Positions 48,898-61,060 are shown, numbered from the stretch's first letter. The stretch is 64,000 nucleotides of DNA from Gnetum montanum (GCA_015680685.1 MNCI01024020.1:601089-665088), one strand, 5' to 3'. The notes: generated by a model from the letters alone, not told the origin. Numbers and translations are program-made.

Positions 48898-49810
48898 TGA
48901 TAAGCAGCTAGGTACCCCTACGCCCAACCATACAAATCACGGGCATTCACATGCGACTCGGTAGAAATTCGTAGACTGTAAGCACTTAACATGCACCAAA
49001 CTCTAACTAGTGAAACCTTGGGTTAGAACGATCATTGTCCCCCTAATCTCACTTGTGAGGTTCTGTTTACGATGGTTAAGTGAGACTAAGGCTAATGATT
49101 TTTATAACTTTTTATTTATCTTTTGATAGCTAATTATCTTGGAAAGTAAGGCTAGAATATTAATTAATCTAAGATTATCTTAATCTAAATCTTAACTACT
49201 CCTAACATAAGTATCTGGTCCCATCTTCCGAGCATGTTCTGAGCATCTCCTAACACTTCTGGGTTAGCATATGTTAGGCATCACTGGGTTTACCAAGTAT
49301 TTGATTTACATTTGAGATGGTCGTACTAATGGCCTTTATGAACTTACGAATGAGCGATAACGATTGAAATAATAATGACAGAAACTTAAGTAATTATCAA
49401 AGTAATTAATGAAGCATAAACATATTAAACTACTGAATGCATAAAATAGCTAAGTCCAAATGCTGCAAGGAATTCTTGAATAGTTCATCTTTATTTCCGT
49501 CACATCAATGGGCTCAGATACATCAACGCTCGAATAAAGAGCCAATTACTTTTCTTACACCTGCTGCAGGCACTTGGAAAATATTCTATCTCCTACAGGA
49601 ACAAACTACAAAAGCTTCACTACAACTAACTGAAAGGTACCTAAATGAGGTAGAAGGCCCTCTTATTTATAGGCTGAGATAGGCTCCACGTAAATGGGGC
49701 CACATCGATGCATGGAAGGCTACGTCGATGAGCCTGCGTTGACGCGGCTGCATATACGTGGCCCCATATACACAGCCTAGTCAACGCATTGACTTAATGA
49801 CACTTCATCA
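48898..49810 (-). repeat. 5' LTR of element G
   Basis: 913 bp, exactly the length of the 3' LTR. TATA (tataaataa on minus) at 49,663-49,671, with the same GC-rich palindromic U3 (49,685-49,795). The R region contains 'gaatattttcca' and 'tctttattc' text shared in outline with B and F. Confidence 0.94.
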
Positions 49811-51187
49811 CCGAGTGAATAACAATAAGTCTTTGCATAGTGTGGTTCTCACGCAAAAAAAAAAGAGTGTAAGAATTCAAAGCACACCCTTTAAACATAA
49901 TAAAGAAATATGGGCTACAAGCATTGGTTATGGAACTAGAAATACATGTTACCCATGCATGAAGGTTCTCTCTAACTAAGGCCCTTTCTTGCTTCCTACT
50001 TCTCCATCTTGCTCTCCTTGGAATGGTGGTGACTCTTTGTAGAAGCATTCTTGCTGCTTCAAGTGGATGGATTGGTCAAGTGTGTTGATGTGAGGTCACT
50101 GGATGTGGTTTGTTTAAGTTTGGATTTGGGATGAGTTCTACTTAGTCACATTAACCATAAAATACACAAGAGGCTTTACACAACCTTGTTCTTGGGATTC
50201 CATTCCATTCTCTCCTCTCGATCTTTCTTTCCATTTTCCACCTCATCATCAATTTTATCATTAGTCCATTCTAGGTTGATGCCTTGTTTTTCTTTGGTGA
50301 ATTCTTGTGGGTAAGTTTTTAACTCTTGCTTCCAAATGACATTCCTAGAGCCTACGAACTCTTTGGTTTGTGGGTATGTTAGGGCATAAAAGGAATGAGC
50401 CTACTTTGGGGAGGACCCACTGGCATTCCTTTTTGGTGCAATTGTTAACCTCTTTTTCTTAAACATTTCCTGCAATCAATCATCTCTTATTTCATCCCCA
50501 TCCATGACATCCATTTTATTGGTGTTGTCATTGTTATTTTTTCCCATCTTTCTTGTTCCTCATATTTTTCCATCTTATAGCTACCAAAGGTTTGCTCTTA
50601 GTTGTGGGGGCCTTGGCACAAATTTTTCAATTTTCTCCATTTTACTATTCACCTAACCCCTACACCTTGGGTAGTCACTTGTGATAAATCTTCGAACCAG
50701 TTTCTGCCATAACCACAACTTTGCCAATACGCTTCATATCAAGGTAAGGTATCAACTACATTGTGGTTTATCTATCCTTGCTCATTTGTGACTATGTTAT
50801 GTGTGTAGATGGCGATCATACAAACAATGGACTAGGCTTGGAGAAAGCACTCAGGATGGATCAAAACTGGAGCATTCACAAAAGGAGCAAGTCTGGTGGC
50901 ATAGCTATGGATGAATAACAGAAGGTGCAATCTTAGCATTGGTGGCAACACACTTCATTTTCTTTCTCTCTCTTTCTCTACAAGCTACCAAATAAAGGCT
51001 TGGATGTCATTTATGTATGATTGTTCATCACAATGGTCATGAATACTAATGTTGTAATATGCTTATTAATCCGTTCACTAGGCATGTTGAGTCTATCATC
51101 CCATTCCAGTGTCAATTGTTAATTAGTTAATAATCCCATACCTTTCCAATATTTTGTAGGGAACTCAAGGACAAGTTTTCATTCAAT
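49811..51187 (+). other. 3' UTR of element F, right of element G
   Basis: It begins with the second ccgag and continues the sequence interrupted at 36,617. One copy of the A-run/'tcaaagcacacc' unit lies at 49,830-49,895. 'ctactttggggaggaccca' at 50,401 is shared with B. A G-rich box 'cttagttgtgggggcc' lies at 50,597-50,613. No gene seen. Confidence 0.75.
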
Positions 51188-51198
51188 TATGGGGGTAT
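51188..51198 (+). promoter_or_regulatory. Polypurine tract of element F
   Basis: TTATGGGGGTA directly before the TGATGAGAG start of the 3' LTR. Confidence 0.8.
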
Positions 51199-52098
51199 GA
51201 TGAGAGTGGTTACTCTAGAGTGGTAGTTTCTCTAAAATTAGAGTGGTAGTTTCTCTCTAAAATTAGAGTGGTAGTTTCTTTCTAAAATTAGAGTGGAAGT
51301 TTCTCTAAAATTAGAGTGGTAGATTTTCTCTAAAATTAGAGTGGCAGTTTTTCTAATTATTAGAGTCGTTGCTCCCAAGCCTATAAATACAATGCCAAGG
51401 CGCATAATTTAGGAAGAATTCTTGGAAGGAAGTCTTTCAAGGGAAGTCTTTTAGGAGTCAAGTTAGAGTATTTTCCAAGTGCCCGCAGTAGGAGGTCTAA
51501 GTGTGGACGGATCTTTATTTGAGCATTGTGTATTTGAGCACACCTTATGTACAGCAATAAAGACAAGCTCTTGGATTCATCCTTGCAGCACTTGAGATTT
51601 GTTTTCTTACTCATTTCCTTTATTTTATTTTCTTCTACATTTATTTTATTTTATTTTATGCACTTTACATTTCTGTTATTAGCACACACAGTATGATCAC
51701 TTCGAGCATGCGTGTAACACTTTGTAACCTAGTAACGATTAGCGTTTGGTAATCCTAGTAGTGTTGTGTTGGTTCAAGATGTGTACAACAAGTCAGAATG
51801 GATACTGGTGTTAGGACTAGTTTAAAGCCTAATTAAATTAAATTAGTCACTTAGTTATCTCTCTCACCTCCCTTATTAGTAGCAGGACATAAAACATAAA
51901 AGCTATAAAAATCATATGCCTTAAACTTACTTAACCATATAATCATGACATACAAGTAAGTTTGGGAAGACAACGATCAACCAACCCATCCTTGTTCCAC
52001 AAAGGCGAATACACACTTAGTCCTTGGAATTCAACCAGATTGTGCGTGAAACACTTGTATTCATATGGTTGAGCATAGGGGTACCTCACCACTCATCA
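51199..52098 (+). repeat. 3' LTR of element F
   Basis: 900 bp, TGATGAGAGTGG...CACTCATCA. U3 repeat array at 51,199-51,360, one unit longer than in the 5' LTR. TATA from 51,382. TTTTA-rich tract at 51,620-51,660. Followed by target duplication atata. Confidence 0.93.
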
Positions 52099-52249
52099 AT
52101 ATATTAAAAATTAGAGAGATAAAAAGAATGAAAGATTATTAAAGAATTAGAAAATATGAAAGAATATCAAAATTTTAAATGAAAAAGTATAAAAGAAAAT
52201 GAAAATATATCAAGAAAGTAGAAAAAATACTAAGAAAGTGATAAACTCA

Positions 52250-53640
52250 AGAGATACCTATGTGTCCTAGTGGACCCCCCTACGACCATGGTTAAGATCA
52301 GTCAATTGGAATAGTGAATAAGTAGAGGACATTTGGATAGACTGGGTGGAATCTTCAGCTGAGTTGGGATATTTATGATAAGGTTTAATGTGCCGAATGT
52401 TTCCCAAGATGAGCTTATGTGGGCTAGATGAATTGTATTTATGCATGACACTCGAAGGGTAAGTTGCCTAAACGATGTAGGGTCCCTCCCAAAGGGTTTT
52501 GAAACTTGGCCTTTTGTTGGATGTGATTGGGATTGTAACAAAGGACCTTTTCACCTGGTTGTATCAATACTTGCCTTATACGAGCATTGTGCCTATGCTT
52601 GGAGTAGGTCTTATGGATCTCATTACTCATAAGTGCTACTAGTCTATTTTCTTCTAATAGATTAATATTCTTTAGGCACTTTCATTAGGCAAAGCTCAAG
52701 TTGAAGTCAAGTTGGCTAGTAGTAGCTAGGGATTGTAGCTCTTTCTAGATTGGTACCATGGGTAAGTTATTGTATACTAGCTCATAGGATGAATAATAGA
52801 TGGGTAACTTCCATGTTTTTCTATAGGCCCATAGAGAATCATTTATTTTGGTGCTCCAATCCTGTCTAAATCTACTACTCATCCTAGTCAATATTCTAGT
52901 TATCTCATAGTTAGTTACTTCTACTTGACCATTGGCTTGGGGATGATATGGTGCAGTTAACTTATGGTTTAACCCAAGCTATTGCATGAGCTTTTTGAAA
53001 GTAGCATTGATAAAATGAATTCCATTATGAGAATAAGCATTCTTGGTACTCCAAACTAGTTCACCACATGTTATTGACAAAACTTAGTAGATGTTTTGGC
53101 TATATAATTTTTGACTATTGTTGCCTCTACCCACTTGGTGCAATAATCCATGATCACAATTATATAGCCTTTCCAATTTGACATTGTTGTGATGAGGTCC
53201 ATAAAGCTAATTATTCATATGTAAAATGGCTCTAGTGGTTGTATCCATTGCTACAACCCTTTATTTCTAGCCATTAGTCCTTCATCTTTTTGGCACATCT
53301 CACAAGACTGTGTAAAGGTATGGGCATCCTAGAACAAGGTAGGTTAGACGTAGCCTACCATCATCAGTTTTAATGTCATCCTACATCCTACATAATGGCC
53401 ACCACTGATCACATTCAGGTATGCACCACTAGACTAACACATTTGCACAAATCTTATTTCCATGTATATTTTCACCTTATGAAGCAATTGCTCTTTCTAT
53501 TTCTTGCTCCATTCAACAAGAAGCTCTTGTGTTGTTAGATAATTCAGATAGTCAGTTGTCCATGACTTTCCTATTGGGTGTATAGGCATTATTGTCTCAG
53601 TAAACAAACTTTTGTAAGGGAATTGGGTTGACAATGGTCC
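52250..53640 (-). pseudogene. Integrase of element E (heavily decayed)
   Basis: Recognisable blocks include the EIHKTYSKHRHNARIR and EKVLCYNPNHIQQKAKFQNP segments (52,630-52,460), equivalent to NEMHKAFN and VLYWNPAHVPQRTKFQ of B. Further upstream there are weak matches to the zinc domain and catalytic core near 53,000-53,400. Stops are dense. The GGDGHP tail of the other copies is not clearly kept. Confidence 0.65.
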
Positions 53641-54110
53641 TACATGGTCCTATTAGTCCCATCTGAGTCTCGACAAGTGATCAACTACAACATTCTCAAT
53701 GCCCTTCTTGTCAATCATTGTTATGTCAAATTCCTACAAGACAATATGCCATCTAATCATCCAAAGATTGACTACTAGTTTGTTCATAAGAAAATAGATG
53801 TTGTTGTGATCCGTGTGGATGTAGATTGGGTACTTGAGCACATAATGTCTAAATTTTTCTAGTGCATGCACCACTGTCATTAGCTCCTTTTCTATTATGA
53901 TCTAGTTATGTTGTGCCCTGGTGATGCTTCTACTAGTGTAATGAATATAGTATGGCCTCTTTTGATCATCTAGCTATGTCAATACTACACCCAATGCATA
54001 GTTCAAAGCATCTTTCATGATATGAAAGTGCTTGGACCAATATGAACCTTGTAGGATTGGTGTCTCAATTAGCTTTTATTTCAAGGTTTTAAAGGTCTTT
54101 TCACATGACT
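53640..54110 (-). pseudogene. RNase H of element E
   Basis: DALNYALGVVLT, stop, LDDQKRPYYIHYTSRSI, then EKELMTVVHALEKFRHYVL, HTDHNNIYFLMNKLVV and NVVVDHLSRLRWD can be read in order on the minus strand. It is interrupted by TAG stops. Confidence 0.75.
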
Positions 54111-55190
54111 CAATCCCTTGAAAGGGTGCATCCTTCGTAGTTAACTTAACTAGTAGTTTTGCAAGCTTTGAAAAGTTTTCTATGAACCTCCTGTAGTACC
54201 CTGTATGATCCAAAAATGATTGACCATCCTTGATAGTTTGTGGCCTTTGGGTGATATTCTATATGACTCAAACTTTGTTAGGATCCACCTCTATTCATTT
54301 CTATAAGATTATGTGCCCTACGATGATGCCATCCTAGACCATAAGATGCTTGTTCTACTAATTGAGCTTTAGATTAGTCTATACACATCTCTTCAATACC
54401 TACTCTAGATGGTCTAGTGCTTATTTAAAATCTAGCCCATATGTTGAAACATCATTCACACATAGTTCAATATCATTTCCTATTTATTTCTAGAAGATGT
54501 TGAGTACGAGTCTCTGAAAGGTGGTGGGCACACTGTAGAGAACAAAAGGCATATACTTGTAAGAAAACGTTCCCCACAAACTAGTGAACGTTGTCTTCTC
54601 CTTGCCCTCAAGTGCAACGTGGATATGATTATATCCATTGTACTTGTCCAAAAAAATATAGTTCTCATGTCTTACAATAGTATCTACGACTTAGTTACCA
54701 AATGGCAAAGGAAAATGATCCTTGAATGTAGTAGAGTTTAACAATCAAAAGTCGATGAACACTCTCCACTTGTCTCCCTTCTTTGGAACAATTACCAAAG
54801 TACTAACATGTTCACTATCCATAATGGAATATATGAATCTAGCCTTTAGTAACTTTTCCAACTCTTGTTTGACTACTTCTTTAGGTTTTTGGTTTAGCCT
54901 TCTCTTTGGTTGGTGAGATGGTTTCATTGTTGGATCAATATATATTCAATGTTGACAAATTCTAGGATCAATTCCTATGATATCATCATAAGACCATGCA
55001 AATGTTGTTGGCCACTTGTTGACTACTTCCAACAACTTCTTCGTATACTCTTTATTAAGGTTGGCATTAATCATAACTGGCTTCTGATTATTCGAGAAAG
55101 CATATTCAAGTGCTGCTAGTAGGGCCTGTAGTTCTTGTGCTTTTGGTTTAATCTTATCTGGGATCTCTAATTGTCCCCATTCTATCTGTT
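54110..55190 (-). pseudogene. Reverse transcriptase of element E
   Basis: The frame 54,927-54,745 carries KPSHQPKRRLNQKPKE and STLVIVPKKGDKWRVFIDF. FKDHFPLPFG, KYNGYNHIHVALEGKEKT and LWGTFSYKYMPF follow. The catalytic FMDDF has become CVNDV (about 54,455), so this copy lost an essential Asp. The MVQEGIVLGH block is also altered. Stops and substitutions exceed those of B, F and G. Confidence 0.75.
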
Positions 55191-55479
55191 CTTATTGACC
55201 TGTGTGTGGATAGGAATGCCTTCTTCTCATTTGTTCCAACTTGTTGGTTTCTTCTATGTAGGCACTTATTATTTGATTTGTTGGTTTCGTGTATATGTTT
55301 GATTCAATTTTACTATCTGTGATCAGCTGCTCAATACCTTCTTGTTGGATGGCTACCACATACAAGCATTTTTGCACACACATTTCTTCAACATATTTGT
55401 TGCATGCTGTATTGTCTTCCTATTTGATTACCCATATCTTCTACACGCATCTACACTCGTTATTGTTGTATGTGATACA

Positions 55480-55900
55480 TGGAACTCTACATATCTAAAT
55501 GATTCTTGCTTCATCTTCCTTTGAAATTTCCAAGGACAAATCTTTAATACCAAGCTTAGCATTGATAGTGCTAAGCCAAGTCCTTCCCATTATGATTGGG
55601 AACTCTCCTTTGTTTTTACCTAAATGGATGATCAAAAAATCAATAGGGTAGGACCAAACACTAATGGTAGTGATCACATCATCCACTTTTCCTAGTGGAA
55701 CTATGATCACTTTATTTGTAAGCTCTAGTCAAATATTGCTTTTCTTCAACAGTGGCAGATTCCAGGCTTGATACATGTCTTACGATATCAAGTTTACTCT
55801 TAATTCAAAATCAAGTAGAGCCTTGCATGATTTTTGCCCTGCTACTTGAAGGTATACCAAGGGACTTCCCAAATTTGTTTATCTTTGAGAAAGTGCTCCT
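55480..55900 (-). pseudogene. Aspartic protease of element E (catalytic motif lost)
   Basis: CKALLDFELRVNLIS near 55,830-55,780 has lost the catalytic Ser-Gly after Asp. The frame 55,710-55,495 keeps VPLGKVDDVITTISVWSYPI and MGRTWLSTINAKLGIKDL. It precedes a spacer frame (55,383-55,192) leading to reverse transcriptase. Confidence 0.75.
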
Positions 55901-56079
55901 ACCTTGATCCAATGAGTAATGGTTTGTGTTAGCATGATAGGTATCACATTTGTATTAGATGATATTGAAAGCTTGCTATTTCTAGGAGGATTGGATGTGG
56001 ATGAAGTGGGAGTAGATGTGTTCCTGATCCTTTAAACATTTTTGGGACTTTTTTGGAAGAATAGTCATTTCCTAGATTG

Positions 56080-58418
56080 TGATTTCTACATGAATGCCTC
56101 CTCCTGCATGTTTACTACCCTAGTTGCATTTTTTTTGTTGAGACTATGATGACAACTCTCCCTAGATTATAGGTGGTGGTATAGGTGGTAAAGGATTATG
56201 TGGTTGGCTAAATGAACTAGTTACTTATGAATGCATGTACTAATTGGAGTCCATCCTTAGAGGTGTTGGCCTATGGTATTTGGAGGTATAGTATTGAGGA
56301 GCTTGAACTATTACGTTACCTAGAGAATTCAGACATTGTACATAGTATCCATAAGGGTCTAGTTGCCAATATGGGTATTGTTGTCTTGGTGGTGGCATTT
56401 CCCATGATTGTGGTTGTTGCCACTATAGATGATACTGCTCCTGTGGTTGTGGATAGGCTCCATTAGGGTAGTAAGCTAGTTGGAAGGTTTATCAATAGTT
56501 ACCTTGAGGATAAGGTAACCGTTTGGGCATTTATTTCTTGACAAATCTCTGGTTCAGTGCATATGCCCCTATTTCCTGCAAACGTGTCATGATAGGGCAA
56601 TATATAACCTTTCTCCTCATCAGAGCTTGTACCTGAACAATCTACTACTAAAGCTACTTTTCCTTTTCATCTAAACTCTCTTTTCTTCTTCTTTTCCTTA
56701 CCTTTGCTAAAGGCCTCCTCAATTCTTTCCTTCACAATTTTTAGATCTATTGAAAACTTTTCATCTACTGAATCCCACATCTTTTCTACCTTTGCTACAA
56801 TATTGGTTATAGATTTTTGAATAGGTAGTGTTTTCTTTTGTATTACCTCCTCCAAGGTTTCCTCCTCTTGTTGATCGCATAATCGTACATCTCTTTTCCT
56901 AATAGATGGATCTCTATTGTACTCCTAATTTGATTCTCTCTTTTTCAATTCACCTTCTTCCTTTGCCACTTGATCAATGCGTCTCTAAATTTGATGGGTG
57001 GTCATTTCAAATAATCGTCCTTAGGCATAAACCCCAAGGGTATCCATAGTTTTGTTGCATAGCCCATTGACAATGTGCCTAAGTTGCTTCCTTTGGGAAA
57101 ATCCTTGGCCTGGGCACCTATGTAGAAGAAAATAGTATCTACCCATTACCACATCAAGGTATTCATGGGTCCCTTACTTCCAACCTTAGATTTGAATCTA
57201 AAGATTGGACACCCGGGAATAGGTTTGATACTTGTCATTAAAGAGTTTGAGCATGGTACTCCATCTTCTAATTGATTTCGGTTCCAATGATCTGTACTAG
57301 CTTTTAGCCTCCTTGATAAGTGTCTAAGGGAATAGCTTAAGTTTCTATCATTCACTCTCTATGTTTTGTAGGGCACATGCATCATGGAATGCTTGAAGGT
57401 GGTGTTGTGGACCTGCATTATATCCACCCTCAAATCTAGGCATGTTATTCATGTCTAGTTGCTTAACACAACTATCCCTTATGTACCTTGTTGGGATGTA
57501 AACAACTTTCCTTAAATTTATCATACTACAAGTAGCCATAAGAGGTTCTTCATGATCATGGGATTTGTATGCTCTATTGTAGTGGTGCACCATTTGGTAC
57601 TCATACCTCTCTCTTTCTACACGTCTATCCCTATTTCTTCTTATTTCATGCTCTTCATCTTCCTCATCAAAATGTCTCAGGTGATAATCATGTCAATCAT
57701 GAGTCTTGCATCTCTTCCTATCATGATCTCTATACTTGTGTTCCCTTAGATTAGAGTCCATCGATGATCATGAGGATGAAGATGAAGTAGTGGGAGAATG
57801 GTGCCAACTAGTTTTGCTTTTGTGATTCTAATATTCTTTCCTTTGTCATCTAGTAGAAGCATTTGGCCTTGAGTCTTGCTTGTACTTAGTGTCTATTGCT
57901 TCTCTTCTGGGTGCCTTTGCTAAGGCAGGATGTAGTTGCATCTTGATAGGTTCTTCTAAATGGATAATAGGTGTTTGAGAATTGAGTTCATGATCTCAGT
58001 GGAGTAATTCTACTATAAATGCATTGCTATCATGCTATTCTAGGACAACAGGAGAGTTAAGTTGCTTTTCTTTATTGTGCACATGTTTAATCTCCATAGC
58101 AACATCTCTTTGCACTTGTGCCTCTATGAGTTGGTAGGGTCTTATCATATGTTTGGTCTCATGGTACCCCTCTTACGCATGAATCAAATTCATTCTCCTT
58201 AAGACTGTTTGAAGCATTGTGAGTGTTGAACATTCTAGAGGCAGAAAAATGTTGTCCTATAAGTCTCTCCACCTCATTTACCCATCTTGGTGAAAGATGA
58301 AGGTGAAATTAGGATAGTAAGGTTCATTATGAGCATATGAGATTCTTATTTTCATTGGCATACTCCAATCTTCCTCATCATTTATTCTGTCATTGCCCTT
58401 TTCATCTCTTTGGTACAT
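56080..58418 (-). pseudogene. gag of element E (broken)
   Basis: An ATG at 58,418 opens MYQRDEKGNDRINDEEDWS, followed by ISYAHNEPYYPNFTFIFHQD. The N-terminal half is Lys/Glu/His-rich (RDVAMEIKHVHNKEKQ near 58,090), as in X and unlike B/F/G. The core has KQLDMNNMPRFEGGYNAGP (near 57,450) in the open frame 57,593-57,348. A Lys/Glu-rich helix is at 56,855-56,667, and the knuckle region near 56,600 is damaged. A Gln/Pro linker follows. This defines a second gag subtype (E and X). Confidence 0.75.
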
Positions 58419-58567
58419 GATAGTGTATGTTTAGTTGAAGCCATGTTTTAGTTATGACGCTTGGTTAAGTCTGTGTTATTTAGATTGATTTAAAGATATG
58501 AAAGGTGACGTTAGAGTTCTGATTACAATGAACTTTGTAAAATCAATTACTCACCACACATTGATAC

Positions 58568-58587
58568 ATCCCTAATAACAACGCCAA
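58568..58587 (-). promoter_or_regulatory. Degenerate primer-binding site of element E
   Basis: On the minus strand TTGGCGTTGTTATTAGGGAT follows the LTR. The first five bases fit the tRNA-Asp site; the rest has decayed or lost bases. Confidence 0.55.
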
Positions 58588-59487
58588 TGATGAACAATAG
58601 AGCATCGAACACTCAACCATACAAGTCCTAAGTGTTCATGCATGACCCGATCATAATTCGTGGATAGACAATGTTATTATGCTAGTAATTGAGTTGAAGC
58701 TCATGATCATTGTCTTCTCACTTTGAGTTAGTGAAGTCTAAGTGTATGGTTTAACTCACGCTGAGGCATATGATTACTGATGTTGTATGGCTCAAATAGC
58801 TCATAGAAGTAGACATAGTGAAAATGGATATTAAGTTCTAAGTCTAAGTAATGACAGAAATGTAAGTCTAATCTATCCTAGAGTGATAGGTATCCATTCT
58901 TGGTTTACCGATCATGCCTTGGGCTCATGTAACGGTTATTTGGATTACCAAGTGAGTTCACTACTGAGCGAATTAAGTGAAATCACTACTGGGTTACCAA
59001 ACAATTACACTTTAATGCTTAAAACCAGTCGTACCCATGCTACTTTACTAGTGAACAAGTAAAAATAAAGTGCTTGAGAAAGTAAAGTATTAAGCTAGTC
59101 AAACAGTGAAAATTATGCTAAGTAAACAAAGGAAGCTAAGTCAATGTTGTAATGATGGGAAATAGTCTCAATCTTTATTGCCACACAACTTGTGGCCAAG
59201 TACAACTTGTTTGGATAAAGACACCATTCAACTATCACACATCACACTACGGGCATTCACTCTTTACTGCTAAGTCTAACTCTAAGAAATCAAACTACAA
59301 AAGTTTGATTACTAGTGGAATGGAAAGTTGTTAGATTGTGCACCCAAGTGTTGTATTTATAGGGGTGCACACATTTGAGACATCGTATCAACGATGACGT
59401 ATCATATGTCGTGACATCGTATCAACAATGTCGTTGATATGACGTCTTTGCTACAATGTCGCATTGAGACAAATTTTGACTTTATCA
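58588..59487 (-). repeat. 5' LTR of element E
   Basis: 900 bp. On the minus strand it runs from TGATAAAGTCAAAATTTG to CATCA at 58,588. TATA (tataaatac) at 59,353-59,361. U3 (59,380-59,462) holds repeated palindromes of the GACATCGTATC / GATACGATGTC kind. It pairs with 9,157-10,044. Confidence 0.88.
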
Positions 59488-59923
59488 ATTGTGTAATTTT
59501 AAGTCATTAGTCTTAGTTTCCTTGAAATTGCTTTACTGTTCATACCCCATACAATGATAAGGTTGAGCCAAATTTCAAACTAACATCACTAATGGCTTTG
59601 ACGATATTGGCCAAACTCTTCTTGTATATTTTTGTTATTGTTATTCTTTACCATTTAAACAATTAGAGTTAGAGGTAGAAGTTATTTAATTGACCTAAAC
59701 TTAAGACTTAAAAAGAATTTCTTTTACTAATAAAAAAGTATTTTAAGGTTATCATTTAAAGTCATGGTAATGTGCTAGTCCCATAAGGTATTTCAAGGTC
59801 ATCCTCCGGTTAAGGTGTTTACTTTCCAAATCATAAAAAAGAAATGGATTATATATCATAAAGCTTAAACTTTAGCTCGTCCGCAAAAAACTCCTGAGCG
59901 ACCATGTCGATCACAAACGGTAA

Positions 59924-60160
59924 TTTATTTAACTTTGCCGAATCTGATCCACTTTCAAGACTTTGACGAATTTACTGGGCTTCATATAATTTGTTATGGT
60001 AGTCACCGATGGCAATTTATTAAATTTTTGCCAATTTATTAAATTTTTGCCGTTTAAAATAGTGATGGCATTTTATTAAATTTATGCCGTTTAAAATATC
60101 GCCGAACAAACCTCTAACGAATCGATTTCGCTCCACGCTCCCGTGGTGTTTATACACTCA
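59924..60160 (+). repeat. Dispersed repeat, copy 1
   Basis: It shares 'actttgccgaatctg', 'cactttcaagactttgac', 'ggcattttattaaa' and the 'ccacg...gtgtttat' end with 63,700-63,970, in the same order and orientation. Inside it the unit 'caatttattaaatttttgcc' is tandemly repeated two to three times (59,998-60,090). Confidence 0.7.
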
Positions 60161-60519
60161 ATTTTGTGAAAACTATTACACGGCAACGGCGTTAGCGAAG
60201 CACAGCAGGGCCAATGGTAACAATAATCTTGCTTTATGATGACGTTAACCAAGACTTTGACATCCATCATTTCGTATTATTTCTTTTCAAATATCCAAGC
60301 CACATCTCATTTATTAAAAATGTTACTACTGAAACAGGAAAAGCTCCCACCCTTTCATCTACTACGTTCTTTCATCATCGTCCCGGTTGTCCGTATTTCC
60401 ATCTTCATCCCTTGCTGCAAAAAACAGGAGGGCCATTCTTAAACTGCTTTAGAAGAGTCTAACAAAGACTTTGAGGAAGATACTTACCCTATATGATTTC
60501 TTTTCCCAGTCACTCACGG

Positions 60520-61060
60520 TGTTAAGTCATTTTCAGAAAATGTCTCCAAGCAAGTTGTTGCAGTATTTTAAGGTCATAGAATTTTCTCTAACTAAATTTT
60601 TCATTCACTTGATTAAATATCAAGGTGTTAATCATTAGGTTATTTTCAGCAGACCCTCTATTTCAACTTCATACAACTTTTTCAACTAAATTGTTTTATC
60701 CTTTTCAGTATACCTTTCATTTCAGCGTCATAGAATTTTCTTCAACCACATTATTTTATCATTTTCAGTATGCCTTTCATTTCAAAATCATAGAATTTTC
60801 TCCAAGCAAATTTTCCATTCCCTGAATTAAATATCAAGGTGAATCATCAAGTCATTTTCAGCAGACCCTCTATTTCAACTTTGTAGAATTTTCTCAAACC
60901 AAATTGTTTCATCATTTTTGGTATACCTTACATTTCAAAATCATAAAATTTTCCCCTAGCAAATTACCCCAGCATGTTTAACAAGGTCATGGAATTTTCT
61001 CCAAGCAAATTGTCTCATTATTTTCAGCAAAGCCCATTTCAAAATCTGAGAATTTTCTAC
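60520..61060 (+). repeat. Irregular short tandem repeat array
   Basis: The phrase 'catagaattttct' followed by 'ccaagcaaatt' recurs at about 60,575, 60,730, 60,789, 60,884, 60,944, 60,992 and 61,047. It is often preceded by 'ttttcagtatacctttcatttca'-like text. Unit length varies around 50-60 bp with deletions. The 66-codon frame at 60,625-60,825 is a by-product of this array. A fragment of the same unit recurs at 63,855-63,890. Confidence 0.65.

Larger units (their letters stand above)
36618..49810 (-). mobile_element. Element G: Athila/Tat-type retrotransposon with extra 3' ORF
   Basis: The 13.2-kb element has two 913-bp LTRs and an exact 5-bp target duplication ccgag (36,613-36,617 and 49,811-49,815). 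It is nested in the 3' UTR of F. Order on the minus strand: 5' LTR, primer site, gag, protease, reverse transcriptase, RNase H, integrase, 3' UTR, G-rich box (about 40,810), ORFx, polypurine tract, 3' LTR. It is the best preserved LTR copy here: the protease keeps DSG and the RNase H region is open for 175 codons. LTRs still differ by roughly one base in ten by eye. Confidence 0.94.
30118..52098 (+). mobile_element. Element F: Athila/Tat-type retrotransposon split by element G
   Basis: Its LTRs are 30,118-31,009 and 51,199-52,098. Both sides carry the exact 5-bp target duplication atata (30,113-30,117 and 52,099-52,103). Removing G (36,618-49,810 plus one ccgag copy) leaves about 8.8 kb. Pol is internally deleted (most RNase H and the integrase core), so this copy could not have moved alone after the deletion. 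It lies in the 3' UTR of element E. Confidence 0.93.
52104..59487 (-). mobile_element. Element E: outermost Athila/Tat-type retrotransposon, 5' part
   Basis: On the minus strand: 5' LTR (58,588-59,487), a degenerate primer site, gag, protease, reverse transcriptase, RNase H, integrase and the start of the 3' UTR. Removing F joins 52,104 to 30,117. The 3' UTR then stops at 29,955/29,956 where the LTR of X begins. The likely 3' LTR is 9,157-10,044. It is the most decayed element, consistent with being the oldest host of the nest. Confidence 0.8.

Noticed and set aside
60625-60825. 66-codon plus frame with internal repeats
   Set aside because: Direct product of the short tandem array, not a gene.
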